A stretch of 64,000 bases of DNA from Thinopyrum elongatum (GCA_011799875.1 CM022303.1:548717368-548781367); one strand, 5' to 3'. Positions 21,438-33,186 are shown, counted from the stretch's first letter. A program made the numbers and translations. The notes: generated by a model from the sequence alone, not told the origin.

Positions 21438-23314
21438 TTAAGTCATAGAAGAATTTTTTTTCTTACGTTGGTATGTGAAACTAGGTGGTATGTATTTAGC
21501 AACAATATAATTAGCATAATCAGCATACCAAGGAGTATTATGAGAAACATTTATTGCAGCTAGTTGTTCATCAGGAAAGCTATCATCAATAGGTAGTGGG
21601 TCATCAAGGATATTCTCTAACCTAGATAGGTTATCAGCTACGGGGTTCTCAGCTCCTTTTCTATCAGTAATATGTAAATCAAATTCTTGTAGCAAGAGAA
21701 CCCACCTAATGAGTCTAGGTTTAGCATCTTTCTTTTCCATAAGATATTTAATAGCAGCATGATCGGTGTGAACAATTACTTTGGAATCAACAATGTAAGA
21801 TCTAAATTTGTCACAAGCAAACACAACTGCTAAAAATTATTTTTCAGTAGTAGCATAATTTCTTTGGGCACTGTCTAGAGTTTTGCTAGCATAATGAATA
21901 ACATTTAATTTCTTATCAACTCTTTGTCCTAGAACAGCACCAACAGCATAATCACTAGCATCACACATAATTTCAAAAGGCAAATTCCACTCAGATGGTT
22001 GAACAATAGGTGCAGAAGTTAAGGCTTTCTTAGTGTTTCAAAGGCTTCTACACGGTCATCATAAAAAACAAATGGATCATCCTTTTGTAAAAGATTTGTA
22101 AGAGGCCTAATTTTTTTAGAGAAGTCTTTAATAAACCTCCTATAGAAACCAGCATGACCAAGGAAACTACGAATACCTTAAATATCTTTAGGACATGGCA
22201 TTTTCTCAATTGCGTCAACTTTAGCTTTATCCACCTCAATACCTCGTTCAGAAATTCTATGCCCCAAGACAATACCTTCATTAACCATAAAGTGGCACTT
22301 CTCCCAATTCAAGACAATATTAGTTTGCTCACATCTCTGCAAAAATCGATCAAGATTGCTCTACCAATCATCAAAAGAAGTTCCATAAACAGAAAAATCA
22401 TCCATGAAAAACTCAACAATCTTTTCACAAAAATTAGAGAATATAGCAGTCATACATCTTTGAAAAGTAGCAGGTGCATTGCATAAACCAAAAGGCATAT
22501 GTCTATAAGCATAAGTTCCAAATGGGCAAGTAAAGGTGGTTTTCTCTTGATCAGGTTGTGAAACAGGTATTTGAGAAAAACCAGAATATCCATCAAGAAA
22601 ACAAAAGTGTGTGTGCTTAGATAGTCTTTCTAACATTTGATCAATAAAAGGCAAAGGGTAATGATCTTTTCTAGTTGCTTTATTTAATTTTCTAAAATCA
22701 ATTACTATTCTATAACCAGTAACAATTCTTGATGGAATAAGTTCATTTTTATCATTAGGAACAACAGTAACACCTCCTTTCTTAGGGACACAATGAACGG
22801 GACTTACCCATCTACTATCAGCTATGGGATAGATTATACCGGCTTCCAGAAGCTTTAATATTTCAGTTCTTGCCACTTCTTTCATCTTAGGATTCAAATG
22901 TCATTGGTGATCAACAACGGGTTTAGCATCAGGTTCCATATTAATCTTGTGCTGACAGGGAGTGGGACTAATGCCCTTAAGATCATCAAGAGAATATCCA
23001 ATAGCAGCACGGTGCTTCTTCAGAATTTTTAATAATCTTTTTTCTTCATGTTCTGAAAGGTTAGCGCTAATAATAACAGGATATATATTTTTCTCATCGA
23101 GATAAGTATATTTCAAAGTGTCAGGCAATTGTTTTAATGCAAACATTGGATCACCTTTAGGTGGAGGAGGACCTCCTAGAGTTTCAATAGGCAAATTGTG
23201 TTTGAGCAGAGGTCGTTGTTCAAAGAAAAATTTATCTATCTCATTTCTTTCATGCATATGCATATCATTTTCATGGTCTAGCAAATATTGTTCTAGTGGA
23301 TCAGTAGGAGGCAC
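21438..23314 (-). pseudogene. A1 reverse transcriptase and RNase H
   Basis: Minus frames 23314-22901, 22897-22361, 22281-22048 and 21824-21438. They contain the protease-RT linker, RT core motifs (FRKLNKATRKDHYPLPFIDQ, FCFLDGYSGFSQI, catalytic FFMDDFSVYG) and RNase H segments ([36 protein letters not shown]). Lesions include a TGA between linker and RT at 22898-22900, shared with A2 at 46246-46248, and frameshifts near 22360 and 21830. It is followed at 21311 by S1. Confidence 0.88.
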
Positions 23315-23398
23315 AACAATAGAAGCAAGACCAATTATTTCATCCTTACTAGGTAATTCTTTCTTATGAGGTTGTCTATTAAACTTGGAAAAATTAAA

Positions 23399-24914
23399 TT
23401 AATGAGACTCATCACCAAAGCGAACACTAATAGTTTGTTTATGACAATCTATAGTACCATTGACAATATTCAAGAAAGGTCTACCAAAGATAATGGGACA
23501 AAAGTCATCTTGTGGGGAACCAAGAACTAGAAAATCAGTAGGGTATTTTATTTTCCCACACAAGACTTCAACATCTCTAACAATCCCAAGTGGTGTGATA
23601 GTGTCTCTATTAGCAAGTTTAATAATGACATCTATGTCTTCTATTTCAGCGGGTGCTATGTCATTCATAATTTCTTGGTATAAGGTAAAAGGAATAGCAA
23701 TCACACTAGCACCTAAGTCACATAAACCATGATAACAATGATCTCCTATTTTAACTGAGACAACAGGCATGCCAACAACTGGTCTATGTTTATCTTTTTC
23801 ATTGGGTTTGGCAATTCTAGCAGCTTCATCACAGAAATAAATAGCATGCCCATCAATATTTTCTACCAGGAGATCTTTAACCATAGCAACACTAGGTTCT
23901 ACTTTAATTTGTTCAGCAGGTTTAGGTGCTCTAATATTGCTTTTGCGAACCGCAGTTGAAACCTTGGCATGTTCCTTCATCCTAACAGGGAAAGGTGGTT
24001 TTTCAATATAAGTAGTAGGCACAACTGGATCAACATTGTAAATAATAGTTTCATCTTTAACTATGACCGGTTCTTTAATTTCTTCTTTGATAGGGCGATG
24101 ATATTTAAACCACTTCTCTTTGGGGAGATCAACATGAGTAGCAAATGATTCACAAAAAGAGGCTACTATCTCCGAGTCAAGCCCATATTTAGTGCTAAAC
24201 TTGTGAAAAGCATCGGTATTCATAAAAGATTTAACACAATCAAATTCAAGCTTAATACCTAACTCTTTACCTTCGTCGAGTTCCCAATCTTCAGAGTTGT
24301 GTTTAATTCTTTCTAAAAGATCCCACCTGAATTCAATAGTCTTCTTCATAAAAGAACCAGTACAAGAAGTATCGAGCATGGATTGATCATCACGAGAAAG
24401 CCGGGCATAAAAATTCTGAATGGTAATTTCTCTAGAGAGCTCATGATTGGGGATTGAATATAACATTGACTTAAGCCTCCCCCAAGCTAGAGCGATACTT
24501 TCTCCTTCACGAGGCCAAAAATTATATATATAATTCCGATCACGATGAACTAGATGCATAGGAATTTTTTTTGGTGAAATTCCAATTTCAATCAATTCTA
24601 GTTCCAAGATCCAATATCATCGCATAACCTATACCATGTCAATGCTTTTCCCTTCAAAGATAAAGGGAAAACCTTCTTCTTAGCCTCATCTCCGGATAAA
24701 CCTGCAAGCTTAAATAATCCACATATATCAAGTGCATATCAGGATGTTCAGTTCCATCTCTTGCATAAGGATTAGCTAGCAGTTGTTCTATCATACCCGA
24801 AGGAATTTCATAACCAATATTTTCAGTAGGTGCAGTAGGTTGAGGGGTAACTAATTGTGGTTCTGGTCGAGGTGAAGATACCCCGAACAAACCCCTCAAA
24901 GGATGATTCTCCAT
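23399..24914 (-). pseudogene. A1 gag-protease
   Basis: The start is taken as the ATG at 24914 (MENHPLRGLFGV), 64 bp from the PBS, matching 48276 in A2. A frameshift/deletion near 24650 splits gag; the long frame 24607-23399 continues through the Gag domain (NFWPREGESIALAWGRLKSM) and the retropepsin (HGLCDLGASVIAIPF, FCPIIFGRPFLN). The protease active site is DLGAS rather than the common D-S/T-G. This form is also seen in A2 and B, so it looks like a group feature rather than damage. Confidence 0.85.
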
Positions 24915-24977
24915 AGTAATAAGTGACAATAAATTTCAGCACGTAGTAATAATTTTTCCTTACCAAGAGCGATTCAC

Positions 24978-24995
24978 TCCTCGGCAACGGCGCCA
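24978..24995 (-). promoter_or_regulatory. A1 primer binding site
   Basis: Complement of TGGCGCCGTTGCCGAGGA; one mismatch to the Athila-type PBS consensus seen in S1 and S2. It lies 11 bp from the end of the 5' LTR at 25007. Confidence 0.88.
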
Positions 24996-25006
24996 GAAAA
25001 GAGCCT

Positions 25007-27389
25007 TGATGACCCACAAGTATAGGGGATCAATCGTAGTCCTTTCGATAAGTAAGAGTGTCGAACCCAACGAGGAGCAGAAGGAAATGACAAGTGGTTT
25101 TCAGCAAGGTATTTTCTGCAAGCACTGAAATAGTCGGTAACAAGTAGTTTGATAGCAAGGTAATTTGTAACGAGCAAGTAACGATAGCGGTAAATAATAT
25201 GTAGCAAGGTAGCCCAATCCTTTTGTGACAAAGGATAGGCCAAAACGGTCTCTTATGATAAGCAAAGCGTTCTTGAGGGTACACGGGAATTTCATCTAAT
25301 CACTTCCATCATGTTGGTTTGATTCGTGTTCGCTACTTTGATAATTTGATTTGTGGGTGGACCAGTGCTTAGGTGTTGTTCTTACTTGAACAAACCTCCT
25401 AATTATGATTAACCCCCTCGCAAGCATCCACAACTACGAGAAAAGTATTAAGATAAAATCTAACCATAGCATTAAACTTTTGGATCCAAATCGGTCCCTT
25501 ACGAAGTAGCGCATAAACTAGGGTTTAAGCTTCTGTCACTCTAGCAACCCATCATCTAATAACTACTCCACAATGCATTCCCTTAGGCCCAAATATGGTG
25601 AAGTGCCATGTAGTCGACGTTCACATGACACCACTAAGGGAATCACAACATACATATCATCAAAATATCGAACACATATCAAGTTCACATGATTACTTGT
25701 AACATGACTTCTCCCGTGACCTCAAGAACAAAAGTAACTACTCACAAATGATAATCATGCTCAAGATCAGAGGGGTATTAAATAGCATAATGGATCTAAA
25801 CATATAATCTTCCACCAAATAAACCATATAGTAATCAACTACAGGATGTAATCAACACTACTAGTCACCCACAAGTACCAATCTAAGGTTCCGGTACAAA
25901 GATTGAACACAAGAGATGAACTAGGGTTTGAGAGGAGATGGTGCTGTTGAAGATGTTGATGGAGATGGCCCTCCCAAAGATGGGAGATTTGTTGGTGATG
26001 ACGATGGCGATGATTTCCCCCTCCGGGAGGGAAGTTCCCCCGGTGGAATCGCTCCGCTGGAGGGCAAAAGTGCTCCTGCTCAAGTTCCGCCTCGAGATGG
26101 TGGCGTTTCATCCCGAAAGTCCCCCTCTGATTTTTTTTTCTAGGTCAAAATGACCTATATACCAGAAGATGGGCACCGGAGGTGGGCCGAGGAGGGCACA
26201 ACCCACCAGGGCGCGCCTGGGGGGCCTGGCGCCCCCAGGTGGGTTGTGCCCACCTGGTCGGCCTCCTCCGATAGTTATTTGCTCCATTATTTTTTGGGAT
26301 AATTGATTTTATGCCCCTAGTTGGGTCACACTCGGCAGGTTTACCCCTAGTTTCCGGAAACACTTGTTCCTGCCCAAACCACTTTGCTCGTCTTATGCTT
26401 TTGCCCTTTGACCGTTTAACCATCACTTTGAAAACTTCATAAAAAATTCATACTAACTCAGAAAAATTCAAATAAGATATCAAAATGTTTAGAAAAGCAT
26501 CACCTATATGTCCATGCCATTTGCATTCATGAAAAAAGTGTTGGCCAGTCCCCATCTTAGTTTTAGCTCATATGATCTTTGCATGAACAGTAAAATCTAA
26601 AAAAATTCTAAAAATTCTAAAAAAAAATTGTGGCAAACTATGACCAATGTTTTGAGTGCTTGCCAAGTTTCATAAGGTAATGGCATTCGTGGAAGTCGTG
26701 GTAAAAAAACAAAATTTTGGAGCATTGATTTTTGTTTTTTTGCCACGACTTCCACGAATGTCATTCCCTTATGAAACTTGGCAAGCACTCAAAACATTGG
26801 TCAAAATTTGTCACCAATTTTTTTTAGAATTTTTTGATTTTTTTTAGATTTTACTGTTCATGCTAAGATCATATGAGCTAGAACTGAGATGGGGACTGGC
26901 CAACACTTTTTTCATGAATGCAAATGACATGCACATATAGGTGATGCTTTTCTGAACATTTTGATATCTTATTTGAATTTTTCTAAGTTAGTATGAATTT
27001 TTTATGAAGTTTTCAAAGTGATGGTCAAACGGTCAAAGGGCAAAAGCATAAGAGGAGCAAAGTGGTTTCGGCAAGAACAAGTGTTTTCGGAAACTAGGGG
27101 TAAACCTGCCGAGTGGGACACAACTAAAGGCACCAAATTAATTATCCCTTATTTTTTATATATTGCAAAATAATTCTCCGTAAATTTTCAGCTCATTTGG
27201 AGATGTGCAGAATAGGTAACTCTGACGTAGCTTTTTCAGGTCCAGAATTCCAGCTGCCGGTATTCTCCCTCTTTGTGTAAACCTTGCATGTTATGAGAGA
27301 AAAGGCATTAGAATTACTCCAAAAAGCACTATTATGCATAAAACATTATAAATAACAGTAGGAAAACATGATGCAAAATGGACGTATCA
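25007..27389 (-). repeat. A1 5' LTR carrying a MITE
   Basis: 2383 bp including an inserted foldback element (26296-27148). Sense-strand ends are TGATACGTCCATTTTGC (27389) and TGTGGGTCATCA (25007). A TATATAGGTC stretch around 26152-26162 could be the LTR TATA region. No gene is present. Confidence 0.9.
26296..27148. mobile_element. Mutator-type foldback MITE with 9-bp TSD
   Basis: Starts GGGATAATTGATTTTATG and ends CAAATTAATTATCCC. The left and right halves are imperfect inverted repeats over almost the whole 853 bp, meeting around 26715, so single-stranded RNA would form one long hairpin. TTATTTTTT occurs exactly on both sides (26287-26295 and 27149-27157), and the other LTR shows the empty site at about 11219. 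A 9-bp duplication points to the Mutator (MULE) superfamily. It has no coding capacity. Confidence 0.9.
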
Positions 27390-28331
27390 CACACACACAC
27401 ACCGCATCCACCGCAACTACGATGCACGTTAAATTTTTCCGCGGTGAACATATGTTACCAAAGGAGGGATGTTTTAATTTTGAAAAAAAAACCCCAGAGA
27501 TCATTAAGTCATTTTAGTACATTGATTGATTTTCTAGGGGTATAATGTGTAAAAATCAAATTTGAGCTACATGCACACGTGAGAGTGCACCTAAATGGAT
27601 TGGAAAAACACATGTGTCTTACTAGGTGCATGTTTACTCCCCGTGCAAGAAATTTCAAACATTGAGAATCTTGATTTTTAAAATCTAGTACATCCAAAAC
27701 TTATTTGAAATTCATGAAACTTATCGTGTTGTCATATGGACACCAATACATAGTGGCATTGTACTTTTTTATGTCAAATTTGTGACAAGTTTTGATGTAA
27801 TCTTTATCTTCTTACAAACGGGAGATTATTAATAATTGGGAACCAATATTGCAAACCAATTATTTATTCGAATCGTGGGCATTAGACCAACAATGGATAT
27901 GTGCCATGCTTCGGTTAAGCAATAAAGCGGCAGCATTAATCATCAAAATAGAAAAACAATATACATGCCGCCACGCGGCCCGTGTGCCGTGCGAGCAGGC
28001 GTGAGTTGACGGGACGCATGCGAGCAGTCCACCGCGCAGGCAGATCGGGAAGCATGCGTGCAGGTGTGTGAATTGACGGGAGGTGTGCTCACTGTGCAGT
28101 GTCATCGGGAGGCGTGCGAGTAGCTGTGTGAAATGACGGTAGGCATGCCAGCAGTCCGTGCGCATGCTCACCGGGAGGCGAGCCAGCGGTTTGACCGCCG
28201 CCCGCCTCTCTCCCACTACTCCATATTAATGGCGCGCCCGAGCGGTCGCACCCCCATCCTCTCCACACACACAATCCTCTCTCTCCGCCTGCATCCTCGA
28301 CGCCGCTCTCAGTCCTCAAAGCCGTCAGTGT
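27390..28331. repeat. CACTA internal spacer with ~30-bp G+C-rich repeats
   Basis: After the CA tract, 27400-27960 is A+T-rich without a gene. From about 27985 to 28190 a ~30-bp unit of the type GGGAGGCGTGCGAGTAGCTG recurs six or seven times with many changes (starts near 28010, 28048, 28077, 28108, 28138, 28171). Pyrimidine-rich sequence (28250-28290), typical of a plant 5' leader, follows and precedes the next cassette. Confidence 0.55.
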
Positions 28332-29382
28332 ATGAGGATGCCGCCGAAGCGCCCCATCGGAGGGAGTGGTGACGCCGGGGCTGCTGAAGCACCGGAGCAT
28401 GGTGTGAAGATGGAGACAGAGGTTGCTGTCGCCGCCGGCGAGGTATCGCTGCACCCTGACGTTGTGGACGGCGTCGTGCTTCCACAGCCGGAGCCGGAGG
28501 TCCACACCGACTCCGGTGACGACTCGGGCGATGACTCGGACGACGACTCCGACGACAAGGGAGAACCAGTTAGTCATCTATACCCATTTATGTGTCAAAT
28601 ACATCCTAGGGTTTCTCTGGTTACTCCTGCATCCTACCTCCCCCTTTTTGGAATAGAAATCATATGGTTATGTTCTCCCACTCCATGAAATCTGAGTAAG
28701 TTTCATTAGATCCGTGTAGTGTATTGATTGTTTGAATGGTACAAGTGATAAGTGATTAGTTGTTTCATCTGTGCAAATGATTTCTGCTAATAATCCGACT
28801 AGGGTTAGTGTTCGTGCTAATAATTCCTAGCCAGGTCTTGACAATTGATTTTGAATGACCTACATATATGTTTGTGCCATTATTTTCTTCAAGATTGGTC
28901 TGTACATAGACGATTGTGTTAAAAATCGAACCATAATCTCTGGATATGTCTAAAAAAATAGCCATAAATTCCCAATCCTACTTTACGGCATGTAAACATT
29001 GATTTTATGCCAAATTTTGGCAACTGCCAAATGTTTGCTAGAGATTAGTTTGTATTCCAAATTTGACGCCACATTTTTTTACTATATGTATAGGTGCTAT
29101 ATGACGATGTCAGACAGCGAGGATGAAGATGGCCAGAGGAGGTACAAGAGGCAAATCCTTAGGGAGCTTTATGCGGGAATGCATAACAAGCGTATTAGGA
29201 CGTGGAACTGGGGCTATCGATGCCCATTTTGCAACCAAAAGCTTCATCACGCGTATCGAAGTGGTATGGCGCATGCAAGAGGATGAGCCGTTGGCTCCTT
29301 CAAGCAGAAGTATTCTTGCAGGGTGGCGTGCGCCGCGTACGCCGAGTACCTGGAGAAGCTTCAGGATCGTGCCGGCAGATGA
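28332..29382 (+). pseudogene. CPFC zinc-finger (zf-XS-like) gene, two exons
   Basis: First segment 28332-28568 opens with ATG (MRMPPKRPIGG) and ends in an acidic run (GDDSGDDSDDDSDDKGE) before GTTAGT. The second follows an AG at 29092-29093 and encodes an acidic patch (SDSEDEDGQ), 'YKRQILRELYAGMHNK' and a zinc-finger-like WGYRCPFCNQKL ... HA. It then has an in-frame TGA (29284-29286), after which the frame continues to SCRVACAAYAEYLEKLQDRA and a stop at 29380-29382. The CPFC...HA layout and the following A.YA.YLEKL resemble plant zf-XS proteins of small-RNA pathways. The two exon frames do not join cleanly (phase 0 against phase 1), so the model is uncertain. Pseudogene. Confidence 0.5.
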
Positions 29383-29585
29383 GATGAGATGTGGGATTGA
29401 ACTATGTATGGCTATGTAGTGTCTTAATTATAAATGTGCTTGAGTATGCTTAATGATGGTTGAACTATGTACTTATAGTTGAACTATGCTTGTGTATGCT
29501 TATTATCTATGTTTGAGTATGTTTACTCTATGTTTACTTATGTCTAAATGTGGGATATGGATGCAATCAGTTCGGTTGATGGAAT

Positions 29586-29819
29586 CTACCTCCGTCCTGA
29601 TTTATTGGTCCCCTTTCTAATTTGTGTTAAATTTTGACCAAAGATTTAACTGACAAAATGTTAGTGTAGGTCAGCAAAAATTATATCGTTGGATGCGTAT
29701 TTGAACATAGTGTTCAATGATATAATTTTTGGTGACATGCATAAACATTTGTTAGTTAAATATTTGGTCAAAATTTGGCACAAATTACAAAGGGGGCCAA
29801 TAAACCAGGACGGAGGTAG
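29586..29819. mobile_element. Stowaway-like MITE, 234 bp
   Basis: Ends are CTACCTCCGTCCTGATTTAT and, reverse-complemented, CTACCTCCGTCCTGGTTTAT; the inverted repeat continues to ~28 bp with few mismatches. TA follows on the right (29820-29821), while the left neighbour is AT. The middle is A+T-rich and also partly palindromic (TTTGACCAAA/TTTGGTCAAA). No coding capacity. Confidence 0.85.
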
Positions 29820-29821
29820 TA

Positions 29822-29912
29822 CGTCAGTCACACACGGTTCCCTAAATTGAAACCGTGTGCAATGACTTTCATTTTCCCTGTTACGTCAATCACACACGGC
29901 TGGCTCTAGCAA
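29822..29912. repeat. Internal CACACGG-type repeat cluster 2
   Basis: GTCAGTCACACACGGTTCCC, AACCGTGTGCAATGAC and ACGTCAATCACACACGGCTG lie in alternating orientation. They look like CACTA subterminal motifs but lie between two gene cassettes, directly upstream of the small three-exon gene. Confidence 0.6.
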
Positions 29913-30265
29913 ACCGTTGCCTCCGAAACTCTTTGTGGGACAGAAAACCCTCATCACCCAATTCAAAAAAGAAAAAAGAAAACCCTCACCATCCCCATGT
30001 CACAAAAACCCTCACCCCGCCCGCCACCCCCTCCGTTCCCCATTCACACCTGCACAAGCTCCTCCGCGACTCTGCATGGCATCGCCTATCGCCACGGCAA
30101 CCACTTAGCTCGATGCATGTCGCCACCACCAGGCTGCCGGCAAACCCCACCGCATTTCGCCACTTCCACTTGCCACCGCCTATCGCCATCGACTTTCTCG
30201 ACGCTGCTCGCGGTGGACCCAGCTCCGCCCGATTGGGGAATCCGCGGTATTGAGGGTTTTTTCTC

Positions 30266-31089
30266 ATGGACAACAAGGTAACTAATTTACTGAGATATTA
30301 TCTCATCTCTTATCCCAGTTCATCTGCCTCCTTTACTCACCCGGCCAAAATCGCCGTGAATTCATTTTTATTCGAGCTGATTTGAGGGTTTTCTTTCATT
30401 CATAGAGTGTACAGTGCGCGGACACATCAGGACTTTGCGGCCTCGGCCAGACATCAACGGAATTCCATCTCACCGTACCAGATGACCTCAGGATGTGCGC
30501 GGTATGTTCAATCTCACCCTAAATCGGTTGGCATGGCATACTTTCCTGAACATATACTATATTTGGATAAAAGGTGCCACATGCAGCATATACGTCAAAG
30601 GAGATTTTTTCCTCTTCTTTCTATATTAGGCAAATTAATGATGTATTGTTCTTTCGATTACTCTCATATTTCATGACATCATGGTTACCCTATCTGTTTA
30701 ATTACAGATTTTTGTCCTTTGATTTCAACTGCTGTACAATTCTTTCAATTTCGCCCATATTTGCATGTTACCATATTCTTTAACAATCCTACCATTTTCT
30801 GCAGCGCGTCCCTTGCTATGCAACAACATTTGTAGTACACAATCTTTCCCTTTACATAAATCAAGACTGCAGGGACGTCATACTGAACACAAACCATGGA
30901 TTTACAATCGTTGCTACTATAAGACTTGATGAACGTGGTGACTCCTATTTTGGCAGGGGCCTTTTGAGAGAAATTTCTAAGTTTTATGTACTGAAAGCTG
31001 GCACTAAAATTGCACTGCACATAAAAGAGCCTGGTCATGAGATATATGCTAACTTCCCCGACGATATCATCCGTCCAGACTTTGATTGA
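30266..31089 (+). CDS. Small three-exon gene, possible B3-fold protein, 130 aa
   Basis: Exons are 30266-30277, 30406-30501 and 30805-31089. The introns begin GTAACT and GTATGT and end in CATAG and TGCAG. All joins are in phase 0, giving an uninterrupted 130-codon product from ATG to TGA (MDNK|SVQCADTSG ... DDIIRPDFD). The second half (DVILNTNHGFTIVATIRLDE ... YFGRGLLREISKFYVLKAGT) has alternating beta-strand character resembling plant B3 domains, but I cannot confirm the family. It lies between a CACACGG repeat cluster and the F-box pseudogene, inside the CACTA element. Unlike its neighbours it has no visible disabling mutation. The start in a 4-codon first exon is the weakest part of the model. 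Confidence 0.5.
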
Positions 31090-31250
31090 AGTAAGTGTTC
31101 TTTTCAAGTATGTGCATGTTGACTTACCCAGCAATATCAAAAGAATTGTGTAGTATTTAAGCAACCAATTGTTATTCCATTTTCTTACTCTATTCCTACC
31201 TACTAACTTCTAGTTACCAATACACTTTTCTTTTACCATGTTTTAACTAA

Positions 31251-33186
31251 ATGTTCCCTGTACTCCCAGTTCTATCAGAAAGCGCCGCTGACGAGGAGAC
31301 TCAGGAGGTGGAGAAAGGGGCTGCCAACAAGCAGAGGCGGGTCGAGCAAGAACCACAAGCGACTCTAGCAGGCCTAGATTTCATCAGCAGCCTCCCCGAT
31401 GATATGTTGATAGTCATCATCTCCCTCCTCCCAATCAAATATGGGGCGCGGACAACCATACTTTCCCGACGGTGGTGCCCCCTATGGCACTCCACCCCTC
31501 TCGACCTCATCGACACCCACGAGCTCTGCCATGGCTATCGCAAAAGCTTGGATGCGTTCTCCCAGATCCTTGGCAGTCACCATGGCCCAACCAGAGGCCT
31601 TAGAATGGGCAAGTTCCGTTCCAAAGGCAAGGACCGAGCCAAGCTTGACGAGTGGTTCCGATCCCCTGCCCTAGATCAGCTCGAGGAGCACACTTTTGAT
31701 GATGGGCATATGCGCTCGCTGCCAACGTCCGCGCTCCGCCTCGCGCCCACGCTGCGCATCGCCAAGTTCATGAACTGCCACCCCCCCCCCTAATGACGCG
31801 CCCGCTCTTATTCTACCATGACTGAAGCACCTCGAGCTCGTCGCTGTCTGCCTCCCAAATGGTGACATGGAGCGCCTGCTCCGTGGCTGTATTGCACTCG
31901 AGTATCTTCGTCTTCAGGCGATCAATGGGTTGAGTAGCTTCCACATCACCTCCATGACTCTCCGGACTATTTATGTGTGTTGCTGGTGCTGCAAGAAGAC
32001 ATCACAAAATGTGTACCACGGTATGGTCATTGAGGACACACCTTCACTTGAGAGATTACTTGTAGTTGATCAGGAAGGTCCAACAAGAATCAATGTCATT
32101 TCTGCGCCGAAATTGACAGTGGTGGGCTACTCGTCTGACAAATACTCTGAACTTGTTATTGGATCCACACCCGTTCAGGTACAACAGCCGCCTTCTACCT
32201 CTCCTTCTAGAAATTAACATTATTTCTAATTTTGAAGATGTATGTTCGTCTGTCATCCAGAAAATGATTTTGACAAGCTTGACCCCGAAACTGCGCACAG
32301 TGAAGGTCTTGGCACTAGAATCTATCGGCCCCAACCTGGACCAAGTTGTCAGTTTCCTAAGATGCTTTCCGTGCCTGGAGAAGCTATATATCGAGGTGAT
32401 GTTCCTTTCCTGTTAAATGTTAACCATAAGGGAGTTCAATTTTTGACACCTTTTCCCAAGTTTACAATGACAATGTACTACGATCTCTGAAGGATTTTTG
32501 GAGGATTTCAGTACATACATGTTCCCCCCCCCCCCCATATTGGTTGCTTGATCCATATGGTTACAATCCATAAGCATTTCTCCTTTGGATTCATCTGTAC
32601 TAGTTTTCTTAGGGAACTTTTCAGCCACTCCAACCTCTTGTGAAGAAGGCTACATTTTTCTAGATTGTAATCAAATGCCCATGTTAATCATGTCGGATCA
32701 AAGATGGCACGTTAGTGCATTTTACAAATCCTGCAAACCAAATAGGCATGTAGTAGTGTTCAAAACTGCATGTAGGCACTAACACGTTTTCTTCTTTTGT
32801 AGATAAGATTAGGCCCGATGGTGGATAATGTGATACAATATAACAATCGCATCGAATGCCTAGATCTGCATCTCTCATAAATTAATTTGAACTCCTACCG
32901 AGGGACCTTACCGGAGATTATATTCGCCGGGTTCTTTGTTGTCGGAGCAAGGGTGCTGAAGGTAATGAGGTTTGCCCTACATTTATTTCGCAAAAATGAA
33001 TGGTTTGTTGATCAGCGCCGGCGGCTGCGGCAGAATGGAAAAATCTCCGAAAAAGCTGAATTTCATTTTGGAACTTCAGATGACAAAGTAATCGGAAGTC
33101 ATCGTGTCAACCCCATACATGACTTCTTAGTGGCTGATCCCTTTGCAAAAATGATGAGGTTCCGAAACCAGCCTTACAAGTGGTAA
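31251..33186 (+). pseudogene. F-box/LRR/FBD protein gene, disabled
   Basis: The frame from ATG 31251 encodes an N-terminal F-box (ISSLPDDMLIVIISLLPIKY then RTTILSRRW), the SKP1-binding part of SCF ubiquitin ligases. It then runs through leucine-rich sequence (LKHLELVAVCLPNGDMERLL, LEYLRLQAINGLSSFHITSM). Splice sites are seen at 32178|GTACAA, CCAG|32261, 32395|GTGATG and GTAG|32803. The last exon ends in the FBD domain (VLKVMRFALHLFRKNEWF) and stops at 33186. Lesions are a frameshift in a poly-C run near 31790, TGA at 31819-31821 (usually Trp there by context) and TAA after 'LDLHLS' near 32878. Typical large grass F-box family; captured or neighbouring copy now in the CACTA element. Confidence 0.8.

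Larger units (their letters stand above)
8350..27389 (-). mobile_element. Athila-clade gypsy element A1
   Basis: Minus-strand LTR retrotransposon with a 3' LTR at 8350-11457 and a 5' LTR at 25007-27389 (termini TGATACGTCCATTTTGC and TGTGGGTCATCA). A PBS matching the Athila type lies at 24978-24995 and a polypurine tract next to the 3' LTR. Flanks are CACAT on the left and CACAC on the right, fitting insertion in a (CA)n tract with one changed base. Domain order on the minus strand is gag, protease, RT, RNase H, integrase, then a small 3' ORF. It is interrupted by a solo LTR, by S1 in the pol gene and by a MITE in the 5' LTR. Resembles Triticeae WHAM/Sabrina-group elements; the exact family is not assigned. 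Confidence 0.9.

Noticed and set aside
28089..28577. 162-codon minus-strand frame
   Set aside because: Antisense shadow of the acidic first exon of the zinc-finger pseudogene and of G+C-rich repeats.
29997..30281. 94-codon Pro/Ser-rich plus-strand frame
   Set aside because: Looks like the G+C-rich leader of the small three-exon gene; no ATG context or homologous frame supports it.
32524..32537. Poly-C run as a possible feature
   Set aside because: Simple mononucleotide tract in an intron of the F-box pseudogene; may also be a sequencing-prone site.
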